A stretch of DNA of 64,000 bases, taken from contig JAUMIR010000005.1 of the NCBI GenBank assembly GCA_030847615.1, forward strand, positions 167,304,596 to 167,368,595, in the 5' to 3' direction. The notes under the pieces were generated by a model. It was not told the DNA's origin, did not search any database, and saw only the letters and a list, made by a program, of their open reading frames with translations. Below are positions 23,760 to 35,439 of this stretch, in pieces. Both the position numbers and the translations under genes were made by a program. Every line of letters starts with the position of its first letter. Positions within the stretch are counted from its first letter, which is position 1. The stretch comes from Gambelia wislizenii. Taxonomy: Eukaryota > Chordata > Lepidosauria > Squamata > Crotaphytidae.

Positions 23760-24640
23760 GTAGGAGGGCAAAACCAGATGCTACAACAAACATGGTTTTG
23801 TCACTGAAATCATGGGTTATACATCAACTTCTTTTCTCTCTATGAGCTTAGCATTGTGCTGGTTCATGTCTGTACCACTCGCTGTATTGGCTGGTGAAGT
23901 CACATCTCATTACATGTTGAAGATCTTTGGACATGGAGATGTGGGGGGGGGGCAGGGCAGTTTGGAACATGGAGCTACCATTTTGTAAAGGAATACTGTA
24001 TCTCCATGTCATTCCTAATATAATATCCCATCAGAAGACTGTGGTTGAAGCCTAGCTAGGACAAACCTTTGAATTATTATAAATGAATAACACACTAATG
24101 ATGCCCAATAAATAGCTTTCATATTAGTTGTGGGCATCCTTATTCCTAACCATTTCATTATTTAATTTTGTCATGTTTAGTTGGCAATTTTATTTTTGGT
24201 AGTTAACAAAACAATGGACTAATATGTGCTAACCACTGTGGGGCTGCTAAGAGAGTAATATTGTTATTGCGTTTCTAAAAATAAGCATCCACACTGTGGA
24301 AGAAGATTGAAAGCCATATGGGGAATACAGAAAAAGTAGCCAAATTTTGCTGACTAAATTGCTATACAATAACAAATCTTTTAAAGTTCAGCAGCCTTTG
24401 CATTACCACTGCTTTTATGTAGGAGGTGGTCCATCTGGTGCCACTTACATTATATAAATGTTTTACTGTATCAGAAGATCTTATTAGGCTTGTTTTAAAA
24501 CAGATGTAAAGGATATTTTTGGAAATTTACACCACACTTTGAAAGGAATCCATCATGCCTGTATTTTTTTTTAAAAAAAAACTAAACAAAAACAGTACTG
24601 TATGTTCACAATTTCACAGACTGTGTTATCCAGAAGTGGC
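23760..24640. other. no gene seen
   Basis: AT-rich, with no frame or repeat that I can name. Confidence 0.55.
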
Positions 24641-24650
24641 TGGCTAGTGA

Positions 24651-24655
<5 letters not shown>

Positions 24656-24686
<31 letters not shown>
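24656..24686. repeat. (AT)n tail of the L1 copy
   Basis: About fifteen TA units lie between the L1 3' UTR and the left target-site duplication. The array probably grew from the insertion's tail. Confidence 0.85.
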
Positions 24687-24689
<3 letters not shown>

Positions 24690-24787
24690 AAATTAAAGAA
24701 AAAAAAACATACAATTACTACATAAAACTTAACAAACATATATAACAGTGATTCCCTCCACCGAGGGACTTCCCTTTACATTCATCC

Positions 24788-27700
24788 CTATTTCCAGAAA
24801 ATCATTGTTTCCAACTCAGGTTTGCTTCCTCTCCCCTTTATTAATACAAATTCTAAAAATTTACTCCATTTTTCACCAAAAACATTCTTATTTAACCCTC
24901 CTTTTTTTTCTTTAACCATATTTGTTAATTTCTCATTTATAGCTATATTCCATACTTCATCATACCATTCTTCTATTTTATATTCACCTTGTATTTTCCA
25001 TTTCTTTGCTATTATTAACCTTGCTGCTGTCAGCAAGTTTGTTAGCAAATCCTTAACAATTTGAGATTCTTGTATTTTTTCACAATATGATAATAATGCT
25101 ATTTCAGAGCTTAAAGGTATATTTATCTCCAGTATTTCACTTATTTCCTTCATTACTATTTTCCAAAATTTCTGTACATATTTGCAATTCCACCACATAT
25201 GCATATACGTTCCCAATTCTTGGCAACCCCTCCAACACAGTTCTGAATACTTTTTATCTATTTGATTCAATCGTACTGGAGTTAAATACCACCTCCATAT
25301 AATCTTATAGTAATTTTCTTCTATTCTTACTGATAATGTTTTCAAATGTTACATATTCTATATTTTTTCCCACTTAGATTTGTCTATTACAGTTGCTACA
25401 TCTGTTTCCCAAACATCTTTTAAATAATCTTGTACTTCTTCATTATCCATTAACATTTTATATATTTTGCTTGTAATACCCTTTATAGTCTTTTTCTCTT
25501 GAACAGCTTTTGTAATTAATTCCTCAAAATTTGTACTTTTTCTACAACTACCCTCCGTTAAACATTTTTTTGTCCATCTTTCTAACTGTATCAGTTTAAA
25601 CCATGTAAATACTTGCTCTTTAATATTTTTTCCATATAATTTTTATTTTTCATTTTCCCCATCCATTCCTTCAACCTTATAATTTCCTGTCCTCCTAATT
25701 TTGCTTCCACTTCATTTCTTAAATTTGCTGGGAAACCCTCTAACAATATTACTGGCGATAATGGTGATGTTCCTGGAACTAATACTTTTTTATATTTATT
25801 CCATATATCTAATATATTTTTTAAAGAAACAGATTGTATTGTTTCCCTATATTTCTTTTTTAATTTACAAAAAAATATATTTCTTAATTTTAACTCTATC
25901 TCTTGTTTATTTATTTCCATCCATTCCATTTCCTTCACCTCCGCAACACTATCAATAATATATCTCAATTGATTTGCTACGTAGTATAGCTTTAGATTAG
26001 GTAAGCCTAAACCTCCTTTTTTTTTTTTGAGATTTATACCATCTATTTTTATTGATTCTTGATCTTTTGCCTCCATTACAATAATTATTTATCATATTTT
26101 GCCACTTTTTAAATTCCATTTCTGATACTTTAATAGGCAGCATTCTAAATAAATAATTTATTTTTGGTAAGATTTTCATTTTAACAAGCGCTATTCTTCC
26201 AAACCATGACAATTTGATTTTCCCATATTTCTCTATTCTTTTCTCCATATCTTTCCTTAGCATAGTGAAATTTTTTTCCTCTAGTTTTTCCAGTTCTGCC
26301 ACAATATTTATTCCTAAATATTTTATTTGCTCTTTTATTTTAATACATTTCTTACTCTTCATATTTTTTTCTCTGCCTCTGTATAATTAAATATCATCAT
26401 TTCTGATTTATTCCAATTTACTTGTAAACCTGTCATCTTCCCAAACGTTTCCAAATGTTTCTCTATCTCTTGCATTTTTTCCACTGGATCTTGTATTGTT
26501 ATTAAAGTATCATCTGCAAACATATTCAGTTTAATCTCTTCAATACTTCCTATCCCTTTGATATCTTCATCGTTTCTAATTACATTAGCTAATATTTCTA
26601 TTACCATAGCAAATATTATTGGGGAGAGTGGGCAGCCTTGTCTCGTTCCCCTAGTTAGGTTTATTTGTTCTGTCATACCATCATTTATTATTACTGTTGC
26701 TTTATTTTTTTTTATACAATTGGTCAATCACACCCCTAAATTTTTCTCCAAATCCAAATGTTTTCATTATGTTTTTTATTGCTGGCCATTCCACACAATC
26801 AAAAGCTTTAAATATCTCTATAGCTATAAGCACTGCTTTAATTTTCCTTCTTCTAATTGTTTCTATTAAATTTATTACTCTTCCAGTTAAATTAGCCATC
26901 TGTCTTCCTTCTATAAATCCACATTGGTCTTTTTGTAGATATTTGTACATAAATTTATTCATCCTTTTCGCCATTATTGCTGTTAGTATTTTTGCATCTT
27001 GATTTATTAGTGATATTGGTCTGTATGATTCTGGGTCTGTCAAATCTTTATCTGGTTTTGGGATTAGTATAATCAGAGATTGTTTCCATGATTGTGGGAT
27101 CTCATCTCCTTTTAAAATGTTATTATATAATTCTTTCATTCTAGGTATTAATATATTTTTAAATATTTTATAATATTCAGTTCCCAAACCATCTTCTCCT
27201 GGAACCTTCCCTAGTTTCAGTTTATTTATGGTATCTTCTATTTCCTGTTCTGTTATTGGTTTTTCCATTAATTCTTTCTCCTCCTCACTAATTATATCCT
27301 TACAATTTTCCTGTATATATTTCTCTAAGTTTTTCGGTGAATCGCCAGCTGAATATAATTTTTGATAATATTCTTGAAATATCTTTAATTTATCTTTCAT
27401 CAAGTTACTTTTTTCTCCTTTTTCATCTTTAATAATTCCAATCAAACTTTTAGATTTCTTTGTTTGTGTGGCTCTTGCTAACATTCTAGAATTTTTATTA
27501 CTATATTCAAAAAAATCTCTTTTCATAAATAACAGATTTCTTTTTGCTGTTTCTATATCTTCCTTTTCTAACTCTTTCCTCTTTGCTTGTATTAATACAT
27601 GGATCTGTTTATCTCTGTTTCTAAAATATTCTTTTTCTAGTCCCTTAATTTCCTCTTCTAGTTTCTTCCTACTTTTTCCCCGTTTTTTCCACAATGTATG

Positions 27701-28606
27701 TGCTTCCCTAATAAATATTCCCCTTGCTACAGCTTTCATTGAATACCACAATAATGCTTGATTGCTTTGTCCTACTCTGTTTATTTCCCATATTTCTTTT
27801 AATTCTACCTGTATTTTCTCTACTATATTTTTATAACCCAAAATTTTTGTATCCAATCTCCATCTTTTTGCTAATTTATAATCTTTTGTAATCTTTATAT
27901 CTGCTGTAACTATTGCATGGTCTGAGACTTTTATGATCCCTATATCTGTGTTTACAATTTGCGAGACCAGATTTTTTGATACAAAAATATAATCTATTCT
28001 AGAATAATTTTTATGTGTTGGTGAATAATAGGTGTATCTCTTTTCTTCTCCTTTCCATTCTCTCCATACATCTCGTAGTCCATTTCTATTTATAATTTTG
28101 TTCAAACCAGTTTCATACATTTTCTTGTCCTCTTTAGTAGGATTAGATTTATCTTTCTGCTTATCCATTACCATGTTAAAATCTCCCGCCATTATTATAG
28201 ATCCTTCACTTATTTCATTTGTAGCTTTAATAACTTCTTCATAAAATTCTATTTGACCTTCATTTGGTGCATACATATTAACTAAAGTGAGATATTCCTT
28301 ACCCCTAATTCCTTGCATAATTATATATCTTCCTTTTATATCTTTTTTAATTTTCTTAACAATAAAATCACATCCTTTCGACAAAATAGTTGCCACTCCT
28401 CTTGATATTGATGTTCCAAAAGCTTTTTCATATATATTTGCCCATTTCAACTTCAATTCATTCACTCCATCTTTATTTTGATGTGTTTCCTGAAGGAATA
28501 TTATATCTGCTTTAGATTTATTTAGTAAAGATTCTATTCTTTTTCATTTTATTACACTTCCTAACCCTTTAACCTTTAAAGTCAATATTCTCAATCTACC
28601 TTCCAT
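24788..28606 (-). pseudogene. L1 ORF2 (endonuclease plus reverse transcriptase)
   Basis: ORF2 starts MEGRLRILTLKVKGLG, as L1 endonucleases do. A TGA at 28544-28546 (codon 21, probably from CGA) is the only stop before a frame of 587 codons. That frame carries QETHQ (catalytic Glu), NMYAPN, MAGDFNMV, SRIDYIFV and VSDHAIV, then SYRPISLINQDAKI and QCGFIEGRQ. In the first catalytic motif the usual Asp is Glu (AIEIFKAFD). A frameshift in an A-run near 26710 leads to the RGTRQGCPLSP and MFADDT motifs (about 26520). More frameshifts follow near 26360, 26070 and 25590, and stops lie near 25370. The Cys-containing C-terminal part (CWRGCQELGTYMHMWW) ends at 24788. The family is clear and the copy is dead. 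Confidence 0.9.
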
Positions 28607-28944
28607 GTTATGTATAATAAATTTCTACTTCTAATAGTCCCCCATAGTGCACAAATACTACAACACTCAAATAAACAATAAACAATAACAATAGCAATCC
28701 TCCCTGCGCCACCCTCCACCTTCCCCACCTTCCCCCTCCTCCCTACCCCTCCCACATACACATTTCCTCTCCCCCCTCCTACTCCTAGGGATTGCCATCC
28801 CCGCCATTGGCTAGTGTATTTTGATGCCAAGGTGAGACCTGTATTAGTGGGTGAAGAAGGAGACACCCAAGATGCACTCAGAAAATTCTAGCCTCTATCG
28901 ACCAGGACCAGCCTAACATATTGTCCTCCCCCGCTGTCAAATTT

Positions 28945-28973
28945 GTGTTGTGTACCTTCAAATCATGTCTCAA
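28945..28973. mobile_element. SINE, left part (split by a MITE)
   Basis: TTGTGTACCTTCAAATCATG is the distal end of the SINE family seen at 3563. It breaks off where the MITE begins and resumes at 29195. Confidence 0.7.
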
Positions 28974-29194
28974 GCCAAATCCACCCTACACAAATAATCC
29001 AGTTGCAGACTAGATTACTTGCCATGGTTCCTTCCTACGGAATCCTGGGATATATAGTTTGGTGAGGCAACAGCACACTTTGGCAAAGATGGCTAAAGAC
29101 CTTGCAAAACTACAAATCCCAAGATTCCATTAGGAAGGAGCCATAGCAAATAATCCAGTATCAAACTTGATTATTTGTGTAGTGTGGATTTGGC
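28974..29194. mobile_element. palindromic MITE inserted in a SINE
   Basis: The left end GCCAAATCCACCCTACACAA is inverted at the right end (TTGTGTAGTGTGGATTTGGC), and the inverted match runs for most of each arm. The internal word CTACAAATCCCAAGATTCC is shared in type with the MITE at 11549. It has no coding capacity. Confidence 0.8.
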
Positions 29195-29300
29195 ATAATT
29201 TATGGTGACCCTAAAATGAACTTCTCATGGGGTTTTCTTGGTGAGATTTGTTCAGAAGGAGGTTACCTTGCTTTTCTCTGAAGCTGAGTGAGTGTATACC
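29195..29300. mobile_element. SINE, right part (split by a MITE)
   Basis: TTATGGTGACCCTAAAATGA and TTCTCATGGGGTTTTCTTGG continue the SINE begun at 28945. The tRNA-like head is lost after about 29300. Confidence 0.7.
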
Positions 29301-29429
29301 AAAAGCCAGCTAAGTTATTTTGATACAGGAGGCAGAATATCCCACAAACTCCCCTTCCATCTCCTGACAGCATAATAATAAATGAGAACTATTTCCATGA
29401 GAACTATTTCCAGATCAGGAATAGGGACT

Positions 29430-30335
29430 CTGCCTGTGCTGACTGGGGTTACTCTTCCCCTGAAATCTCAGCTTTGCAGCTTGGGTGTTCTCCTGGACTC
29501 AGTTCTGAGCCTGGATGCCCAGGTTTTGGCATTAGCCAGGGGGTCGTTTTCACAACTAAAACTGGTGCAGCAGCTGTGCCCATTCCTTGAGATGTCAGAA
29601 GTGGCTACACTCATTGGTTGCATCCTATTTGGACTAGTGTTAATGCACTCTACATGGGGTTCCCTTTGGAAACTGTTTAGAAACTTCAGTGAGTCCAAAA
29701 TGTTGCAGCAAGAAAGTTGACTTGGGGCCAGTTATAAGGAGCAGATAATTCCCTTCTTAAAATAGCCTCACTGACTATCAGTTTATTTCCAGGCACAATT
29801 GAAAGTGCTAGTCGTGACTTATAAAGACCTAAATGTCTTAGGTCCAGAATATCTGAAAGACCCATTGATGGCACTAGGGGGGTGCAGAGACATTGAACTG
29901 CACCAGGTGACACCATCGAGGGAGGGGGTGACACCAGCCTTAGTGGTGCCACAGAAAAGACCATATCTCCCTATAAGAGCCTGCCAGAGTTTTAAGATCC
30001 AGAGGAGAGGGCTTTCTTTCAGTCTCATCACCATCACAGGCTCACATGGTGAGGACATGAAAGAAAGCCTTCTCAGCGGCTGCTCCCACCCTCTGGAACT
30101 CCCTAGGCTGGCCTTCTCGTTGGTCTTCTTTCACCAGCAGGAAAAGACCTTTCTGTTTCAGCAGGTTTTTAATATGTAATTGTTCCCAATGGGGTTTCTT
30201 ATTGCCAGGCATGCTTTATTTTTAACTTTTGTGTGCCTTTTACATTATTTTGTACTGTTTTAATGTGATGATATTTTTTGTTTTTAAAATCTTACCTTTA
30301 AGTTTCTATGTATTTGTTTTGTGAGCTACTTTGAA
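29430..30335 (+). pseudogene. CR1/L2-type LINE, C-terminal end and 3' UTR
   Basis: Frames on the plus strand encode the last part of a LINE reverse transcriptase. GVLLDSVLSLDAQV, a SFSQLKLVQQLCPFL block and an EMSEVATLIGCIL block come first. Another frame gives VLVVTYKDLNVLGPEYLKD and the PLELPRLAFSL block that matches the NSLP region of relatives. Stops and frameshifts separate them. A T-rich 3' UTR follows. It is interrupted by a SINE and ends at 30615-30665. Confidence 0.7.
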
Positions 30336-30614
30336 GGGACCCTGGTGGCACAGTGGTTAAATGCTGGTACTGCAACCACAACGTTGTGAGTTCCATCCTA
30401 CAGGGCTCCAACTCAGCCTTCCATCCTTTTCTATGTCAGTAAAAGGAGCACCCAGCTTGTGGGGGAAATTAGCTAACACATTGTAAACCGCTTGGAGAGT
30501 GCCTGGTGCTGTAGAGCGGTGTAGAAGTGTAAGTGCTATTGCTAACAATTTGTAAGCCTCTCTGAGAGCCTTTGTGGCTGAAGAGTGGGGTATAAATACT
30601 CTAAAATACATACA
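30336..30614 (+). mobile_element. tRNA-derived SINE inserted in a LINE
   Basis: It starts GGGACCCTGGTGGCACAGTG (A box region), with TTGTGAGTTCCATC as the B box region and CACATTGTAAACCGCTTGG in the tail. The flanks TACTTTGAA (30327) and TACTTTGGG (30615) look like its target-site duplication. The last 70 bp (AAGCCTCTCTGAGAGCC onwards) may be part of the tail or a second small insert. Confidence 0.7.
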
Positions 30615-30665
30615 TACTTTGGGTCCACTCCATAGAAAGGTGGCATACAAATTAAACAAACAAAC
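30615..30665 (+). mobile_element. LINE 3' end after the SINE
   Basis: CTTTGGGTCCACTCCATAG and GGTGGCATACAAATTAAA followed by CAAA units complete the 3' end of the LINE at 29430. Confidence 0.6.
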
Positions 30666-30710
30666 AACACCCCAGATCTGCGGTCTGAAGTTCCCACCTG
30701 GCTCTACCTA

Positions 30711-31259
30711 AGGACTTTATCACATGATCCCCTTTAAGGCATTCTTTTGCTGGCATAAAAAAAATCCATTTTTATGCCAGCAAAAGAATGCCCCCCCCCG
30801 CACTTACTTCTAATCCTGGCAAAGGCCTCACCAGCAGTGAAAGAGGTTCACTTCCTCATTCAAAATCCTGCATATTCTCGCAAGAATACATGGCATGGTA
30901 AATTTTTAAAAACCAACAAAAATAACAAAATAAAAGTGGCACAAAAACACACTAAAAAACTTACAAGCAACCCAGGGAGGGTCATAAAAAGTGCATCATT
31001 TACCTGGATGTCATGATCTCACCTGGACATGTTCATACCGTACTGGCCATTTATGGGGTAATTTTCACATGCCAGCCAATAAATAAATAAATAACTAAAA
31101 TGGCAGGGGGGATCAATTGACAGCTTAAGCCATCCATTAAAAAGTACGGGTTTTGTTAGGGACATAACCACAAAAGGGCGATGTCGTCTGATATGTGCAC
31201 CCTTTTGTGGTTAGATGGCATCATTATGATACCGTATTTGATGAATCTGATAAAGTCCT
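30711..31259. mobile_element. DNA transposon with terminal repeats and two hairpins
   Basis: AGGACTTTATCA at the left is matched by TGATAAAGTCCT at the right. Near the left end is a perfect 24-bp inverted repeat (30738-30761 with 30769-30792, loop of 7). Near the right end is a 14-bp one (31165-31178 with 31200-31213, AACCACAAAAGGG). No gene is present. The same terminal word occurs alone at 429. The superfamily is not known to me. Confidence 0.65.
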
Positions 31260-32715
31260 AAGTTAGTAGGGCTCTGCACAGAAAATACCATTTAGAAAAT
31301 GACTTTCATCAAAGACCTTCTACAGGCATAGCTTTGCTACTCCAGGGTTGTGTGAGGCAGGAAAGTTAGGTTTAAACCTATAACCTGTGGATGCTGGTGG
31401 CTTTCCTGTCAAGAGGAGCTATCCAAGCTGCTGAACCATATCCCTAAACTTGGTTTAGCACCTTAGATACTTCCTTTAAAGTTTGGATAAAAATGTGGAG
31501 CCACTCCACTGACATCAGAGTGACTGGCTGTCACTGCCCATAACTCTGGCTATGCAGACTGGGGTAATTCTGGCTGTTGCCATCCAAAAAAGAGAAAGTT
31601 TCCTATATCTATCCAAAAATGAGCCTTGTTCGGAATCTATGGATGAAGTCTAATTAAAATGATTCCAGCTGAGTTTCCTTATTTCTCATATGGTTTCCTT
31701 TAATATTTCTATAGAATGACAATTCCATTTCACAAAGACAAGTGTGAATCATCAGTGTAAAAATGTTGATTTTCATTGTGGTGGGGGTTTTTTCGCAAAG
31801 GGAAAGAGAGCTTCTCCATACAGTTTGGGATTAATAGATGCTTTTAAAACCTAACTGATAAGACGTTCACTTTGGTCACACAACACTTAACAAGACAAAA
31901 GATGTTGCTGAGGTTCAAGTTATTAAAAATAACAAGTAGTTTATCCAAATAGATTTTCCACAGGCTTTTCAACTTTGTGTGCTTTGAAATAATCTTTGTA
32001 CAGGATTTGCTTTGAAAAGGCCTTGCTGGTGGATGCTGACAGTTTTTTCTTTCTTTTCTTTGTTCTTTCTCTCTCTTTTTTTTTTATTGCTTGAATCAAT
32101 TATCCTGGACTCATTATTTGTGGTTGCTTTCACAGATGAACACCTTAGTTCACAAGAGATAATAAACACATTCAGAATTTCTGAAACATAGTACTGTATC
32201 TATGCGTTATCTTGAATTTTATGAGATTTATTGAACATCTTTCTGATTTACATCAACTCATAAGGATATGAATATATTTTTTCTCTTGGTTTAAGTTTGG
32301 AGGTAGATAATTGGGAAACCAATTAACTTTTACAAAACTAGGGCCTTTCATTTGATCATTCCAGGAGGGAACACTGATAGAATTCACAGATCCTAATTTT
32401 AACACTCTTTGTTAATATAATTAATCTCCAATTTTTTTAATGAGAAAAATTACATTCTCTAATAAGGAGCAATCCCACCCTCTACTTATATATTGTTATT
32501 AAAATGAAAGACTGAATTAGATGCATCACCATTTTATTAAGTAAAGTTCTTCCCATTAATCTTACATGTTTACTACAAGCAGAGACCTAAATTAATGGGA
32601 AATATCTAAGTAACAAGTTTAGCTCATGATTAAAATTCTAAGCATCTAAAATTATGTATCAGATCTTTGATCTTATCTTTGACACTCAAAAGCAGATATC
32701 TTCCTCCCCTATCTT
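31260..32715. other. no gene seen
   Basis: AT-rich sequence with no named repeat. It includes a T-rich stretch near 32050-32090. Confidence 0.55.
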
Positions 32716-32721
32716 TCTTAT

Positions 32722-32870
32722 TCTTCCTTTTGTAGAATGATAGCATTGGAAGAGATGACAAGGATAGTCTGTCCATCCCCCTGGCATGTAACAATACACA
32801 GCCCAAGCCCACCTGAAAGAATGTCATCCAAACTCTGTTTGAAGACCTCCAAAGCTCACAGCCTATCTAT
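32722..32870 (-). mobile_element. CR1-type LINE 3' end, antisense
   Basis: TAGAATGATAGCATTGGAAG, a CCATCCCCCTGGCATGTAAC word and a CTCTGTTTGAAGACCTCC word are in the order of the common squamate CR1 3' end read in reverse. The plus-strand counterpart of its end is at 53680-53727. Confidence 0.55.
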
Positions 32871-33269
32871 AAAGCAGCACATTGCTGATATACTACACAG
32901 TGCTGACAGAAGGTATATGTGCTTATAGGAGGCAACAAAAACAGAAAAACTGTAACCCACCCACCCCGAGTACAGTAACAGCCAAGGGATGCTGAACACA
33001 ACCATATCTCCCCAACCACTGATAGGCTGTGGAGGTGCACCAAGGCCCATTCCATACACTCTTGAGCATGTAGGGTAGAAGGAGCCACCTCTTTTCCTCA
33101 GGTGTAGGGCTGCTCTTTCCTCCCTTGATGTTCAAGAGCAGCTAGAATGAGCTGGGTACAGCCCTCCAGCAGAGGAAGCTGTACCCTTGCAACACAACTG
33201 CTGTTGCATACCTAGGAGGATGCCTTGTAATAGGAGGTACAGGATACGAGGGGTGAAATTCTTCACTAA

Positions 33270-33335
33270 CTTTATCCTTATTTATTTATTTATATACCAC
33301 CTTTCTCCCAAAGTGGGACCCAAGGCTGTTATCTA
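33270..33335 (-). mobile_element. LINE 3' tail fragment
   Basis: TTATTTATTTATATACCACC followed by CTCCCAAAGTGGGACCCAAGG is an antisense L2/CR1-type tail. Confidence 0.5.
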
Positions 33336-33389
33336 CCCTGACACCCCCAGTCCTATATCTATATTAATAATTGGCAATATTTAATCATT

Positions 33390-34200
33390 AGGTCGATGTG
33401 TGGCCTTCTATGAAGTCCAACCATTAACATAAACCTGGGGGAACTAGAAAACCCAAAGATAAACATTGCTTAGTCAGGAATGCAGTTAGGGAGAGGCCAC
33501 CTAAATTCTAAAGAAATGCTAATTTGCAAGGCAACTGAAGGCACGTACATCTGGCTAATCCCATCTGCCCAGGCTGGCAACCTCAAACCTGTAAATGATG
33601 CTCCATTCCCTCACTATACTTAAACACAGGAAGTTGCTTCCTCCCTTTCATTCACAAAGTATTCAACCATTAAAAAGCTATTAACATATCCAAATGCCTT
33701 TCTCACTCTTTGAGTAACACCACAAAGTATTGTCTTCTAGTCAAAAACTCCAGAAGGCAAATATTGACTGTAAAAAGCCTTCCAAAACTCCACTCAAACA
33801 CCCACAGAGCCCCTTCTGAGGACACTCTGTGCAGCCAAGCACACAGTTCCCTTTCCTACCTACTCCACATCAGACTGTGCAGCCGTTCCAGATCAGGACC
33901 CCACTCTGCTGGTTTCTTCCACAATCTCATCTCTACAGGAAAAGATGTTGTGTCACCCACTGAAAGTCATTTCGCTATTTCTCTGTTTCAATACCTTCCC
34001 ACTTTATTTGTTAGTCTTGCATGAATGTTTGATGCCTGAATATGTATATGAATGTTGTTATCACTGTTTCCCAAATAAAGATCATCTGTGTACTATCTAG
34101 CTTATATCTCCTCCTTAATACTGGTACAGTTGGTCACAAGGTCTTGCTGTTACCCACCTCTTGTATTAACAAGCTGAGTACATTAAATTCCCCAATTTAA
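33390..34200 (+). mobile_element. possible solo LTR
   Basis: A TG-initiated stretch has a TATACTTAAA word near 33617, pyrimidine-rich sequence after it, and CCAAATAAAGATC near 34071 as a polyadenylation signal. This spacing fits U3-R-U5. A 104-codon frame inside (33710) has no motif. I see no second copy or target-site duplication to confirm it. Confidence 0.3.
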
Positions 34201-34299
34201 TATTGTATCCACAACCCCCAAGTGCATAGGGTAATAAGGCAGCTCACAAAACAATTAAAATCACGGTGAAGTATCAAGTAATTTTGGCCATTTTCTTTC

Positions 34300-34740
34300 C
34301 AATGTGTGAGCAAATCTTTGAAAACTGCAGAGTTTTTGAAGCCTTTTCACAGTTTGGGACTTATTCTTTGCAAATCTTGCATGTGATTGTGTGTGTGTGT
34401 GTGTGTGTGCAGAAATCCACATTTTCTGCATAGGAAACAGCTTATACTTTGCACATACCAAAATCTGTTTCATGTACTAAAAATATGGATTTCTTTGCAA
34501 AGCAGCCATGTCTGAATTTTGCACAGGAGTCCCCATTTACAGCATATTCTAAATTGGATGTGGTATTTTTGTGCAGAAAATAGTGTCCATGTGAGAATTT
34601 TGCACAGAATAAGTCTTGAACTGTGAAAATTCTTATCCTTGTAGAATTCTTCAAGGTTTCTCAACACATGAAAAAAAATGTTTTTCAATCATTTAAAAAA
34701 TATTTTCAAATATTCTTTCCATCCCTACAGGATATCTCCA
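34300..34740. repeat. unclassified interspersed repeat, copy 1
   Basis: It shares ordered words with 48545-48900: TCTTTGAAAACT, TTTTTGAAG, ACTTATTCT, TTTTGCACAGAATAAG, GGTTTCTCAACAC and AATATTCTTTCC. Internally, TTTGCACAGA-like words recur several times, so it contains a loose sub-repeat. It includes a (GT)n run at 34388-34409. No coding capacity or family is recognised. Confidence 0.65.
34388..34409. repeat. (GT)n microsatellite
   Basis: About eleven GT units inside the unclassified repeat. Confidence 0.9.
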
Positions 34741-34744
34741 TCCA

Positions 34745-35420
34745 CAGATTTCAAAAAAGCACATATGTGGATGTAATCACCAGTTGTAGCACATGTGTCA
34801 TCAGTAGGACACTAGCCCATCTCTGATTCACAATATCACATTTGAATTAGGGTAGCCAATTAGGCATCACCCAAAATAAGGAAACACATCTCTAGCAATG
34901 GGGACCAAAGAGAGCATAATTTGTAAATCATTTGCATGAGCTAATTTATATTTATGAATGCAAATTAGAAATAGTTGCTATAAATTAGATAGGAAGATGT
35001 TTCTGTGACCAGCTGGCTAGATGTCTGCTTAGTCTATTGTCCTGGTCCACAGTTTGTTGATGGGCAATTACTAGACTCCCTCCCCCCTCCTCCTCCTGGT
35101 ACTTTATCTTATAATTTCACCTTTAAGCTAGTATCTCACAATCCTTCAAATAGAGGGCTTCATCTGACAGGCTTTCAAACAGGGAGCTGTTTTCTATTGA
35201 ACAGGACATGTGGCCATCAATTTAGAAGTGAGTATTGAAGTGATGCAATGGCCTTCAGCTAATTGATCATGAATCAAGAGCCTAGGGTGGCTGTAACTAT
35301 AGAACCACCATATTTTTCCTTTAAGATTTTTAAGAAGTAAAAATGAAAAAAAGATAAGAGCAGAGATGGATGTACACACTTATAATATTATGGAGCCAAG
35401 GTCACCAGAGTACATGGTTT
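34745..35420. other. no gene seen
   Basis: No motif-bearing frame or named repeat. Confidence 0.55.
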
Positions 35421-35439
35421 AAATAAGCAAAAAAATCAT

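Larger units (their letters stand above)
24641..28822 (-). mobile_element. L1 LINE insertion with target-site duplications
   Basis: TGGCTAGTGAATTTT at 24641-24655 and TGGCTAGTGTATTTT at 28808-28822 agree at 14 of 15 bases and flank the LINE exactly, so they are its target-site duplication. The inserted part is 24656-28807, about 4.15 kb. It contains a G-rich leader (28620-28807), ORF2, a short 3' UTR and an (AT)n tail at 24656-24686. ORF1 is missing, so this is a 5'-truncated copy. Confidence 0.85.

Noticed and set aside
24822..28481. Plus-strand frames rich in Phe, Ile and Ser, some looking like membrane proteins
   Set aside because: They are antisense shadows of the A-rich L1 ORF2, which has clear catalytic motifs on the minus strand.
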